A stretch of 64,000 bases of DNA from Conexibacter woesei Iso977N (lineage in GTDB: Bacteria; Actinomycetota; Thermoleophilia; Solirubrobacterales; Solirubrobacteraceae), in the NCBI RefSeq assembly GCF_000424625.1, contig NZ_AUKG01000004.1:124001-188000 (forward strand), read 5' to 3'. Numbering within the stretch: position 1 is the stretch's first letter; every line of letters starts with the position of its first letter. This document shows positions 8,252 to 15,846 of the stretch, piece after piece. A program made the translations under genes and the position numbers. The notes beneath the pieces are model-generated. The model saw only the letters and a list, made by a program, of their open reading frames with translations, did no database searches and had not been told where the DNA came from.

Positions 8252-9417
8252 GGCGTCGCCGCGCCGGCGCCGAGCTCGATCCCCAGCCGCGGGAGCACCT
8301 CCTCGGCGAGCAGCACCAGCTGCTCGTCGATCTCCTCGCGGGTGAGGCCCGGGAACTCGGGGAAGAGCAGGACGTGGCGGAGGTCCAGGAGGTCGCGGAA
8401 CTCGCCGAGGACCTCGACGACGTCCTCGACCGACCCGATCGCCATCGCCCGCGACGCGCGCGTCTCCTCCAGCGTCGGGGCGTAGCCGAACGGCAGGTCG
8501 TCGCCGTCGTAGAGGCCGAAGCGGCCGTACGGCGCCAGGAACTTGACGTACTCGTCGTGGCCGGGCCGGGCGCGCGCCAGCGCCTGCTCGGTCGTCGGCG
8601 CGACGTGGACCATCAGCTGCATCGCGCGCGCCTCGCCCGGCGCGAGGTCGCGGCCGACGGCCGCCGCCTCGTCGGCGAACAGGTCCCACGCGCGCTTGAG
8701 CTTGGCCGGGCTGGCCAGCGCGAACACGCCGTGGAAGCCCTGCCGGGCGACGTAGCTCAGCGTCCGCGGCGAGCCGACCGGCTGGAAGATCTCCACCGGT
8801 CGCGTCGGGCGCGGCACGAGCGTCAGCTCGGTCACGGTCGCGCCGCGGTCCGGGATCCCCGGCGGCGGGTAGACGTGGTGCCTGCCGTGGTAGGCGAAGC
8901 GCTCCTGCGTCCAGGCGAGCTGGATGACCTCCATCGCCTCCTCGAAGCGCTCGCGGTTGAGGTCGTCCAACCGCTTGGACATCTCGTTGTCGCCCGAGGC
9001 GACCGGTGCGCCGAGCGTCATCGACTCGCGCGGCACGGTCCCGCGGCCGACGCCGAAGACCATCCGGCCGCCGGTCAGGATGTCGGCGGCCGCGAAGTCC
9101 TCGGCCAGCCGCAGCGGATGCCAGGTCGGGACCACGTTGAAGGCCTGGCCCATCCGCAGGTTCCTGGTGATCCCGGCGAGGTGCAGGCCGAAGAGGATCA
9201 GGTTCGGCGTGACCTCGTAGCCCTCGTGCTGGAAGTGGTGCTCGGTCAGCCAGAGCGTGTCGTAGCCGAGCTCGTCGGCGAGCTTGGCCCAGTGCTCCAT
9301 CGACTCGTAGGTGTGGACGACCTCGTCGTTGGTGATGCGCCGGTCGGTCGGTGCGGGCGCCCCGGCGCCGGCGTCGGGCATCGGTGCGGTGGCGTAGAAG
9401 TGCAGGTCGGTCCGCAA
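8248..9417 (-). CDS. Luciferase-like (LLM class) flavin-dependent monooxygenase
   Basis: About 389 residues from a TTG at 9417; the start is uncertain because no ATG fits the expected N-terminus LRTDLHFYATAP, and the next ATG would remove it. The bacterial-luciferase fold is shown by LWLTEHHFQHEGY, PNLILFGLHLAG, RLAEDFAAADILTGGRMVFG and GRGTVPRE. Such enzymes use reduced FMN and oxygen; a partner flavin reductase is not visible here. It is the first gene of the minus-strand run and is divergent to uraH, so it shares a control region with urate catabolism. It may oxidise a purine or pyrimidine ring, as RutA does, but this is a guess. Confidence 0.85.
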   Translation of the reverse strand: MRTDLHFYATAPMPDAGAGAPAPTDRRITNDEVVHTYESMEHWAKLADELGYDTLWLTEHHFQHEGYEVTPNLILFGLHLAGITRNLRMGQAFNVVPTWHPLRLAEDFAAADILTGGRMVFGVGRGTVPRESMTLGAPVASGDNEMSKRLDDLNRERFEEAMEVIQLAWTQERFAYHGRHHVYPPPGIPDRGATVTELTLVPRPTRPVEIFQPVGSPRTLSYVARQGFHGVFALASPAKLKRAWDLFADEAAAVGRDLAPGEARAMQLMVHVAPTTEQALARARPGHDEYVKFLAPYGRFGLYDGDDLPFGYAPTLEETRASRAMAIGSVEDVVEVLGEFRDLLDLRHVLLFPEFPGLTREEIDEQLVLLAEEVLPRLGIELGAGAATP

Positions 9418-9520
9418 GGCGCCGACGGTATTTGCGGCGCGGCGCGGTGTAGATGGACGCGGAGATGAACCGGCTCGACCGCCGGTCCAACGGCCCCGGC
9501 GCAGCGCGGCGGGTGGTTGA
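9418..9520. promoter_or_regulatory. Divergent control region between the monooxygenase operon and uraH-allC-allB
   Basis: This 103-base gap must hold promoters for both operons. It contains an inverted repeat ACCGG-N8-CCGGT (9469-9486) that could be an operator, although short GC-rich repeats are expected by chance in this DNA. An AT-richer patch with TATTTG at 9429-9434 lies just upstream of the presumed TTG start of the monooxygenase. No regulator gene is adjacent. Confidence 0.35.
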
Positions 9521-9865
9521 ATGGCGTGCGTGAGCGGACGCTTGACGACGCATGTGCTGGACACGGCCGCGGGACGGCCGGCAGAGGGGGTCCGGGTCGA
9601 GCTGTGGCGCGACGGCGCGCTGGTCGGCGCCGCGGTGACCGACGCCGACGGCCGGACCGGCGCGCCGCTGACCGACGCGCTGGAGGTCGGCGGCTACGAG
9701 CTGCGGTTCGCGGTGGGACCGTACTTCGCGGCGTCCGGTCTGGCGTCGGACCCGCCGTTCCTGGACGTCGTCCCGGTCGCCTTCGGCGTCGCGGACGCCG
9801 CGGCGCATCACCACGTGCCGCTGCTCGTCGCGCCGTGGTCGTACTCGACCTATCGCGGTTCTTGA
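9521..9865 (+). CDS. uraH: 5-hydroxyisourate hydrolase (transthyretin-like)
   Basis: 114 residues, the family's usual length. The N-terminal signature LTTHVLDTAAGRPAEGV contains the active-site histidine, and the protein ends with the family's invariant YRGS tetrapeptide. A central RTGAPL matches the loop before the conserved strands. The enzyme opens 5-hydroxyisourate, the product of urate oxidation, to OHCU in the cytoplasm. Start ATG at 9521; a GTG at 9530 is an alternative. Its stop overlaps the allC start by one base (TGATG). No urate oxidase or OHCU decarboxylase is encoded next to it. Confidence 0.95.
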   Translation: MACVSGRLTTHVLDTAAGRPAEGVRVELWRDGALVGAAVTDADGRTGAPLTDALEVGGYELRFAVGPYFAASGLASDPPFLDVVPVAFGVADAAAHHHVPLLVAPWSYSTYRGS

Positions 9866-11091
9866 TGTCCTACGGCGAGCAGATCGTCGCGCGCTGCCGC
9901 GAGCTGGCGCGGGTCAGCGAGGACGAGGGGCGCCTCACGCGCCGCTACGCGACGCCCGCGATGCAGCGCGCCAACACGCTCGTCGGCGCGTGGATGCGCG
10001 ACGCCGGGATGACCGCGCGCCTCGACGCCGCCGGCAACCTCGTCGGCCGCCGGCCCGGGCTCGGCGGTCCGGAGGCCGGGACGTTGTTGTTGGGGTCGCA
10101 CCTCGACACGGTCCGGGACGCGGGCGCGTTCGACGGGCCGCTCGGCGTTGTGCTGGCCATTGCCTTGGTCGACCGGCTGCGCGGTGAGAGGGCGTCGCTG
10201 CCGTTCGCGCTCGACGTGCTCGGCTTCGCCGACGAGGAAGGCCTGCGCTTCGGGACCGCGTACCTGGGCTCGCGCGCGGTCGCGGGGACGTTCGACGACG
10301 CGCTCTTCGACGTCCGGGACGACGACGGCAGCACCGTGCGCGGGGCGCTGATCGCCTTCGGCGGCGACCCGCGCGGCGTGCCCGACGCCGCGCGTGGCCG
10401 CGACGGCGAGCGGATCCTCGGCTACGTCGAGGTCCACATGGAGCAGGGGCCGGTCCTGGAGGACCGCGGCGTTCCCGTGGGAGTCGTGTCCGGGATCGCG
10501 GGCGCGACGCGCGTCGAGGTCCGGTTCACCGGCCAGGCCGGGCACGCCGGGACGGTCCCGATGCGGCTGCGGCGCGACACCGCGCCGGCGGTCGCCGAGA
10601 TGGTCCTGGCCTGCGAGGACGCCGCGCGCTCGACCGAGGGGCTGCTGGCGACCGTCGGGAAGATGGACGTCCGGCCGGGCGCGCCGAACGTCGTCGCGGG
10701 GCTCGGGATCGCGTTCCTCGACGTGCGCCACGCCAACGACAGGATCCGCGCCGATGCGGTCGCGTCGCTGCACCAGACGGCTGACGCGATCGCCGCGCGG
10801 CGCGGGCTCGGCATGGAGTGGGACGTTCGGCTCGACAACCCGGCGGTCGCGGTCGACGACGACCTCACCGCGCGCCTGGAGGCGGCGGCCGCGGCGCGCG
10901 GCGTGGACGCGCCCCGCATCCCCTCCGGCGCCGGCCACGACGCGGTCGCGATGGCCGCGCTGTGCCCGGTCGCGATGCTGTTCGTCCGCTGCGCGGGCGG
11001 GCTGTCGCACCACCCGGACGAGGACGTCGCGCCCGCCGACGCGGAGGCCGCGCTGGACGTGTTGTACGACATGGTCCGCGGGCTCGCGTGA
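9865..11091 (+). CDS. allC: Allantoate amidohydrolase (M20 family)
   Basis: 408 residues starting at the ATG at 9865. The dinuclear metal site of the M20/AAH subfamily is visible: SHLDTV (His79), GAFDGPLGV (Asp90), FADEEGLRFG (Asp-Glu-Glu 123-125), EVHMEQGPVLE, and a C-terminal GLSHHPDE. These sites are shared by allantoate amidohydrolase, ureidoglycolate amidohydrolase and N-carbamoyl-amino-acid hydrolases. Its position between uraH and an allantoinase favours allantoate. It would release ammonia and CO2 to give ureidoglycine or ureidoglycolate. The stop overlaps the next start (GTGA). Confidence 0.88.
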   Translation: MSYGEQIVARCRELARVSEDEGRLTRRYATPAMQRANTLVGAWMRDAGMTARLDAAGNLVGRRPGLGGPEAGTLLLGSHLDTVRDAGAFDGPLGVVLAIALVDRLRGERASLPFALDVLGFADEEGLRFGTAYLGSRAVAGTFDDALFDVRDDDGSTVRGALIAFGGDPRGVPDAARGRDGERILGYVEVHMEQGPVLEDRGVPVGVVSGIAGATRVEVRFTGQAGHAGTVPMRLRRDTAPAVAEMVLACEDAARSTEGLLATVGKMDVRPGAPNVVAGLGIAFLDVRHANDRIRADAVASLHQTADAIAARRGLGMEWDVRLDNPAVAVDDDLTARLEAAAAARGVDAPRIPSGAGHDAVAMAALCPVAMLFVRCAGGLSHHPDEDVAPADAEAALDVLYDMVRGLA

Positions 11092-12422
11092 GCAAGGCCT
11101 ATGACCTGATCATCCGGCGCGGCGGCGGCGATCCGGATGTTGGGGTGATCGACGGCAAGATCGCCGCGCTGGTCCCGGACCTGGAGGGCGGCGCGCGCGA
11201 GGAGGTCGACGCCCGCGCGTTGATGGTGTTGCCCGGCGTGGTCGACGCGCACGTGCACCTCAACGACCCGGGCCGCGCCGACTGGGAGGGCTTCGCGACC
11301 GGCACGGCGGCGCTGGCCTGCGGCGGCACGACGACCGCGGTCGACATGCCGCTCAACGCGATCCCGCCGACGCTCGACGGCGCGTCGTTCGCCGCCAAGG
11401 AGGCGGCCGCACGCGGGGTCGCGCGGGTCGACGTCGCGCTCTGGGGCGGGCTGACGCCGGCCGGGTCGCTCGACCGGCTCGATGAGCTCGCGGCGTGCGG
11501 GGTCGTCGGCTTCAAGGCCTTCATGTCGGCCTCCGGCGTGGAGGAGTTCGAGGCGGCCGACGACCTCACGCTGCTGGAGGGCATGGGCCGCGCGGCGCGG
11601 CTCGGCCTGCCGGTGGCGGTCCACGCCGAGAGCGACACGATCACCTCGCGGCTGGCGGCGCGCGCGGTCGCGGCGGGCCGGACCGACATGGAGGACTACC
11701 TGGCGTCGCGGCCGGTCGTCGCCGAGCTGGAGGCGATCGAGCGCGCGCTGCTGTTCGCGCGCGAGACCGGCTGCGCGCTGCACGTCGTCCACGTCTCGAC
11801 CGGGCGCGGCGTCGCGCTGGTCGCCGAGGCGCGGGCGCGCGGGGTCGACGTGACCTGCGAGACCTGCCCGCACTACCTCGTGCTCGACGCCGACGACGCG
11901 GTCCGGATCGGCGCCGCGGCGAAGTGCGCGCCGCCGCTGCGCCCGCGCGCGGAGGTCGACGCGCTCTGGGACCGGCTGCTGCACGGCGACGTCGACCTGA
12001 TCGCCACCGACCACTCGCCGTCGCCCGCCGCGCTGAAGGAGGGCGACAGCGCCTTTGCCGCTTGGGGCGGGATCCCCGGCGCGCAGACGCTCCTGGCGTT
12101 GATGTACCACCACGGCGTCGCCGAGCGCGGCCTCCAGCGCGCCGACCTGATGCGGTTGCTCGCCGCCGCGCCCGCGGGCCGCTTCGGGCTGAAGGGCAAG
12201 GGCGTCCCGGTCGTCGGCGCCGACGCCGACTTCGCCCTGCTCGACCCCGCGGCGTCCTGGACGGTCGCGCGCGACGACCTCCGCGACCGCCACCGCCTCT
12301 CCCCCTTCACCGGCATGACACTACGCGGCCACGTCGTCCGCACGATCCTGCGCGGCGAGACGATCGCGCTCGACGGGCAGGTCGTCGGCGAGCCGTCGGG
12401 CCGCGTCCTACGTCGCCAGTAG
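11088..12422 (+). CDS. allB: Allantoinase (cyclic amidohydrolase)
   Basis: 444 residues from GTG at 11088. The cyclic-amidohydrolase metal centre is seen in VVDAHVHLND (55-57 HVH), in FKAFMSASG with the lysine that becomes carboxylated, in AVHAES, in LHVVHVSTG, and in the catalytic ATDHSPSP. Dihydroorotase, dihydropyrimidinase and allantoinase share this layout. The DHSPSP block and the company of uraH and allC point to allantoin hydrolysis to allantoate. The three genes overlap one another and form one translationally coupled operon. Its last 15 bases overlap the convergent MocA-like gene. Confidence 0.9.
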   Translation: MSKAYDLIIRRGGGDPDVGVIDGKIAALVPDLEGGAREEVDARALMVLPGVVDAHVHLNDPGRADWEGFATGTAALACGGTTTAVDMPLNAIPPTLDGASFAAKEAAARGVARVDVALWGGLTPAGSLDRLDELAACGVVGFKAFMSASGVEEFEAADDLTLLEGMGRAARLGLPVAVHAESDTITSRLAARAVAAGRTDMEDYLASRPVVAELEAIERALLFARETGCALHVVHVSTGRGVALVAEARARGVDVTCETCPHYLVLDADDAVRIGAAAKCAPPLRPRAEVDALWDRLLHGDVDLIATDHSPSPAALKEGDSAFAAWGGIPGAQTLLALMYHHGVAERGLQRADLMRLLAAAPAGRFGLKGKGVPVVGADADFALLDPAASWTVARDDLRDRHRLSPFTGMTLRGHVVRTILRGETIALDGQVVGEPSGRVLRRQ

Positions 12423-12974
12423 CGCGAGCATGTCCGGCGTGTCGGCGTCCGCCGGCGAGCCGAGGCCGTCGCAGATGACGAAGGCGGCGCCGCGCAGCAG
12501 CTCGCGCGCGCCGGTGTCGCCGCGCAACTCGGCGATCGCGGTGAACATGGTGGACTCGATCAGCGCCGGATGGCCGGGGACGCCGTCGTAGGTCGCGCGG
12601 ACGGCGATCGCCGTGTCCGGATCCCGTGCGTCGAGCAGCTTGGCGACCGCGGCGCCGGACAGCAGCGGCTGGTCGCCGAGCACGACGACCACCGCGTCCG
12701 CGCCGCGCCGCGCCGCCGCCGCGATCCCGCGCCGCAGTGAAGCGCTGACGCCGTCGGCCCAGTCCTCGGCGACGACGTGCGGCACGTCGAGGACCGGTGC
12801 GACCTCGGCCGCGTGCGCACCGAGGACGACCACGACGTCGTCCACCCCGCCGTCCCGCAGCGCCGCCACCGGCCACGTCACCAGCGGCCGTCCCCGGAAC
12901 GGCGCCAGTTGCTTGATCGCGCCGCCGAAGCGCGAGCCGGGCCCGGCGGCGAGGACGACACCGACGACGCTCAT
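12408..12974 (-). CDS. MocA-like molybdenum-cofactor nucleotidyltransferase
   Basis: 188 residues with the nucleotidyltransferase start VVGVVLAAGPGSRFGG (nucleotide-binding G-rich loop), the lysine in IKQLAPFRGRPLV, and VVLGDQPLL (metal-binding aspartate). The LGDQPLL and PGHPALIE patterns match MocA/MobA-like enzymes that add CMP or GMP to molybdopterin. MocA-type enzymes often accompany xanthine dehydrogenases, which would produce the urate consumed by the adjacent uraH-allC-allB genes. That link is inference, since no dehydrogenase is in the window. It overlaps allB tail-to-tail by 15 bases. Confidence 0.8.
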   Translation of the reverse strand: MSVVGVVLAAGPGSRFGGAIKQLAPFRGRPLVTWPVAALRDGGVDDVVVVLGAHAAEVAPVLDVPHVVAEDWADGVSASLRRGIAAAARRGADAVVVVLGDQPLLSGAAVAKLLDARDPDTAIAVRATYDGVPGHPALIESTMFTAIAELRGDTGARELLRGAAFVICDGLGSPADADTPDMLALLAT

Positions 12975-12978
12975 CGCG

Positions 12979-13686
12979 TCAGTGTCGCATCAGCTTCAGG
13001 TGCACCAGCGTGACCGGGTCGTCGAGCTCCTCGAGGTTGACGACCTCGAGCGTCCCCCTCGCGCCGAGCATGAAGTCGCGCAGCCCGGCCCGCCGCGGGT
13101 CGGCCAGCAGCAGGTGGCTGTCGGGGCCGAGCAGCCGCGGCCACAGCTCCAGCGCGGCCGCGACGTTGTCCTTGTTGTAGAGGACGTCGGCGGCCAGCAC
13201 CACGTCGAACGGCCCGCGCGCCACGAGCGCGTCGCCGTCAACCGCCCAGTCGATCCGGGCGACCTCCGCGAAGGTGTCGTTGAGCGCGAAGTTGTGGGTG
13301 GCGAAGGCGATCGCGTCCTCGACGCCGTCGGTGGCCAGTACCGTCGCGCCCAGCCGCGCGGCGACGATGCTCGGCAGCGCCAGCCCGCAGCCGAGCTCCA
13401 GGAACCGGTACCCGTCGGGCGGCGGCCACTGCGCAAGGTACTCGGCCAGCGCCAGGCCGGCCGGCCACGGGTGCGCCCAGAACGGCAGCGGCCGCCCCGC
13501 TCCGCCCTCCTCGTGGCGCAGCTGCTCCCAATCGCTGGGCAGCAGCAGGTCGACGTCCTGGCCGACGTCGAAGCGCTCGATCGCCACGTCGAGCAGCGCG
13601 GGCGGCAGGTCGGCGACCGGCACGCCGCGCAGCACCGACAGCTGCTCGCCGAGCGACGCCCTCAGCTTGGTGATGACGTCAGCCAA
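12979..13686 (-). CDS. Class I SAM methyltransferase, protein-lysine methyltransferase-like
   Basis: 235 residues from a TTG at 13686 that overlaps the crotonase stop by 8 bases. The SAM-binding motif is FLELGCGLALPSIVAARLG, followed by VLATDGVEDA and FDVVLAADVLYN. The segment LPFWAHPWPAGLALAEYL resembles the substrate-side motif of METTL20/ETFB-lysine and nicotinamide N-methyltransferase-like enzymes. A protein target is therefore more likely than a small molecule, but this is inference. It forms an operon with the crotonase and the MocA-like gene. Confidence 0.75.
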   Translation of the reverse strand: MADVITKLRASLGEQLSVLRGVPVADLPPALLDVAIERFDVGQDVDLLLPSDWEQLRHEEGGAGRPLPFWAHPWPAGLALAEYLAQWPPPDGYRFLELGCGLALPSIVAARLGATVLATDGVEDAIAFATHNFALNDTFAEVARIDWAVDGDALVARGPFDVVLAADVLYNKDNVAAALELWPRLLGPDSHLLLADPRRAGLRDFMLGARGTLEVVNLEELDDPVTLVHLKLMRH

Positions 13687-14356
13687 ACGCGACCGGCGTC
13701 AGGTCGCGCAGGAGGGTCAGCGTCTCGGAGTACATGCCCTCCTTGATCGCTCCCAGCGTCGGACCATGCTTGGCCGCCAGCGCCGCCGCGCGCTCCACGG
13801 CAACCGCGACAACCTGGTCCTCGGCCACCGCGTCGTCCACGATCCCCGCGACCGCCGCGTCGGCGCCGCCGTAGCGGCGCCCGGTCGTCATCGCCTCGTG
13901 CGCGGTCCTCTTCGACAGCCGCGCCTGGATCAGCGCGGCCATCGGCGGCGTGAACGGGATGTGGATGTCGACCTCGGGCAGGCAGAAGAACCCGCGGTCG
14001 GCGCGCATGACCCGGAAGTCGTGGGCGACCGCCAGCATCGCGCCGGCAGCGAAGCAATGTCCTTGGATCGCCGCGACCGTCGGGACCGGCAAGGCCAACA
14101 TCTTGCCGAACAGCGCGTGCACGGTCGGGACGAACGCGCCGACCGCGCCGGTGTTCGCGCCCATCCACTCCAGGTCGAGCCCGTTGGACCAGATCTTCCC
14201 GGTCGCCGTCGTGACCAGCGCCCGCGGCGCCTCGGCACCCGCCACCTCGTCGAGCAGCGCACCGACCGCGCCGACCCATTCCGGGTTGAAGCGGTTCTCG
14301 TCGTCGCCCAGGTTCAGGACGAAGACGTCCCCTTCGCGGTCCAGTGTTGGCGCCAT
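13679..14356 (-). CDS. Enoyl-CoA hydratase/isomerase family protein
   Basis: 225 residues, slightly short for a crotonase (about 260). Oxyanion-hole segments are ALVTTATGKIWSNGLDLEWM and IQGHCFAAGAMLAVAHDFRVM, the second with the conserved Gly pair. The usual catalytic glutamates of hydratases are not obvious, and the FCLPEVDIHIPFTPPM region resembles peroxisomal-type isomerases (ECI2-like) acting on unsaturated acyl-CoA. Start ATG at 14356 gives the correct N-terminus; the frame runs on upstream without support. It is co-directional with the methyltransferase gene and overlaps it by 8 bases. Confidence 0.82.
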   Translation of the reverse strand: MAPTLDREGDVFVLNLGDDENRFNPEWVGAVGALLDEVAGAEAPRALVTTATGKIWSNGLDLEWMGANTGAVGAFVPTVHALFGKMLALPVPTVAAIQGHCFAAGAMLAVAHDFRVMRADRGFFCLPEVDIHIPFTPPMAALIQARLSKRTAHEAMTTGRRYGGADAAVAGIVDDAVAEDQVVAVAVERAAALAAKHGPTLGAIKEGMYSETLTLLRDLTPVAFG

Positions 14357-14367
14357 GGCGCCGGAGA

Positions 14368-15228
14368 CTAATCGCCCGGCAGCCCCGGCCGCGCCCCGGC
14401 CAGCCGCCGCTCCATGCGCTCCAGCTTGGCGATCCGCTGCTCGACCGTCGGATGCGTGCGCCAGAACCACCACCTGCTGTCTTCGCCGGACGGCAGCAGG
14501 TTCAGCGACTGCCAGCCGGTGCGCAGGTCGTCCTTCGGGACCAGGACGCCCGACATCTTCAACAACGCCGACGCCAGCGCGCTCGGCCTGCCGGTCAGCA
14601 TCGCGGCGCCGCGATCGGCGGTCAGCTCGCGATGGCGAGAGAGCGCGAGGCTGCCGACGTGCGCGACGATCCCGACGGCCCCGCCGGGGTTCCACGAGCC
14701 GCCGTTGCCTCCGGCGACCCGGAACAGCGCGTCTCCGGGGAGGCCCGTGACCGTCATCACGACCGCGTCACGATGCGCGAGGTGCGCCAGCTCGTGGGCG
14801 ATCACCGCCTCCAGCTCGGCGGGTTCCAGCATGTTCAGCAGCTTGCGCGTCACGTGCAGGCGCGGCGTGCGGCGCGGCAGGTCGACGACCCAGCTGTTGG
14901 GCTCCGCGCTCTCCTCGAGGACGAGCTCGGGGCGCGGCAGGTCGGCGGTGACGCAGAGCCGGTCGACGATCGCCCACAGCTCGGGCTCCTCGCCGGGCTT
15001 CAGCGGCTCGCCCTTCGCCGACCGCACCAGGTCCCTTACGCAGACCGTGAGCCCGAGCAGCGCGAGGCCGACGAACAGCCACCAGTGCCAGCCGTTCAGC
15101 GTCAGGAGCAGGAAGATCGTCCCGCCGATCGCGATCGTCGGCGTCACGACGATCGCCATGAGCATCCGGGCCTGGAGCCCGCGATCGGCCGGGAACAGCT
15201 CGCGGCGGCGATGGTGCGTCCGTGCCAT
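14368..15228 (-). CDS. M48-family membrane metallopeptidase (HtpX-like)
   Basis: 286 residues from the ATG at 15228. Two membrane helices lie near the N-terminus (MLMAIVVTPTIAIGGTIFLLL and WWLFVGLALLGLTVCV). The zinc motif is HELAHLAHRD, and a downstream HRELTADRGAAML supplies the third ligand glutamate, as in M48 enzymes. HtpX proteins degrade misfolded membrane proteins. A TATCCT hexamer ends 7 bases before the ATG and no Shine-Dalgarno sequence is visible, which suggests a leaderless message and argues against the upstream in-frame ATG at 15270. Confidence 0.87.
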   Translation of the reverse strand: MARTHHRRRELFPADRGLQARMLMAIVVTPTIAIGGTIFLLLTLNGWHWWLFVGLALLGLTVCVRDLVRSAKGEPLKPGEEPELWAIVDRLCVTADLPRPELVLEESAEPNSWVVDLPRRTPRLHVTRKLLNMLEPAELEAVIAHELAHLAHRDAVVMTVTGLPGDALFRVAGGNGGSWNPGGAVGIVAHVGSLALSRHRELTADRGAAMLTGRPSALASALLKMSGVLVPKDDLRTGWQSLNLLPSGEDSRWWFWRTHPTVEQRIAKLERMERRLAGARPGLPGD

Positions 15229-15313
15229 ATCGGTGAGGATACCCGCGCATAACGCGCGGCGCCAGCCCATCGCGACATCCGTCCAGGTGCGAACGTTCGC
15301 GCAAAGACCATCG

Positions 15314-15358
15314 TTGACGCAATCCTTGCGTTCACGTTACTATTTGCGCCGATGCAAA
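15314..15358 (+). promoter_or_regulatory. marR promoter with two palindromic sites
   Basis: TTGACG (15314-15319) and TACTAT (15338-15343), 18 bases apart, form a good sigma-70-type promoter 8 bases before the marR ATG. A perfect palindrome ACGCAA-TCC-TTGCGT (15317-15331) overlaps the -35 box. A second symmetric pair TTTGC-N6-GCAAA (15343-15358) straddles the start codon. Both share TTGC/GCAA half-sites, so they are probably two MarR operators giving autorepression. Confidence 0.72.
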
Positions 15359-15846
15359 CGACAGGCGTCACGGCCGAGCAGCTCGCCGACATGATGGCGG
15401 CGTTCATGGCCACGGCCATGAAGGGCTCGCAGACCCAGGTCTTCCACGTGGTGGAGGAGCTGGAGCTGTCGATGACGCAGTTCAAGATCCTGCACATCCT
15501 CGACGGCGTCGATCGCGAGCTGACGCCGTCCGAGCTGGCCCAGTTCGTGGGGTTGAGCCCCGCGGCCACCGGGCGGGCGGTCGACGCGCTGGTCCGCGCG
15601 GGACTCGTCACGCGCCGCGACGACGACGCCGACCGGCGCGTCAAGCGGCTCACGCTCACCCCGACGGGCACCACCGCCGTCGACCGCATCACCCAGGCGC
15701 GCCTCGAAGCGCTCGCCAACACGGTGTCCACCCTGGACGCCGATCAGCGCGACGCGCTCGCCGCCGCTCTGGCCCCTCTCCTCCCCGACTCCCCCGACGG
15801 CGTGTGCGGCTCGAAGCCGCGCACGCAGGAGGCACCTCCAGCATGA
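15352..15846 (+). CDS. MarR-family transcriptional regulator
   Basis: 164 residues with a winged helix: LTPSELAQFVGLSPAATGRAVDALVRAGLVTRRDD, then DRRVKRLTLTPTG (the wing). MarR proteins bind small phenolic or drug-like ligands and release DNA. Its stop overlaps the start of the efflux gene (ATGA), so regulator and pump are co-transcribed from the operator-bearing promoter upstream. This is the standard design of a drug-inducible efflux operon. Confidence 0.92.
   Translation: MQTTGVTAEQLADMMAAFMATAMKGSQTQVFHVVEELELSMTQFKILHILDGVDRELTPSELAQFVGLSPAATGRAVDALVRAGLVTRRDDDADRRVKRLTLTPTGTTAVDRITQARLEALANTVSTLDADQRDALAAALAPLLPDSPDGVCGSKPRTQEAPPA

Noticed and set aside
9469-9486. ACCGG-N8-CCGGT as a definite operator
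   Set aside because: Only five-base half-sites; kept as a weak note in the control-region entry rather than as a separate finding.
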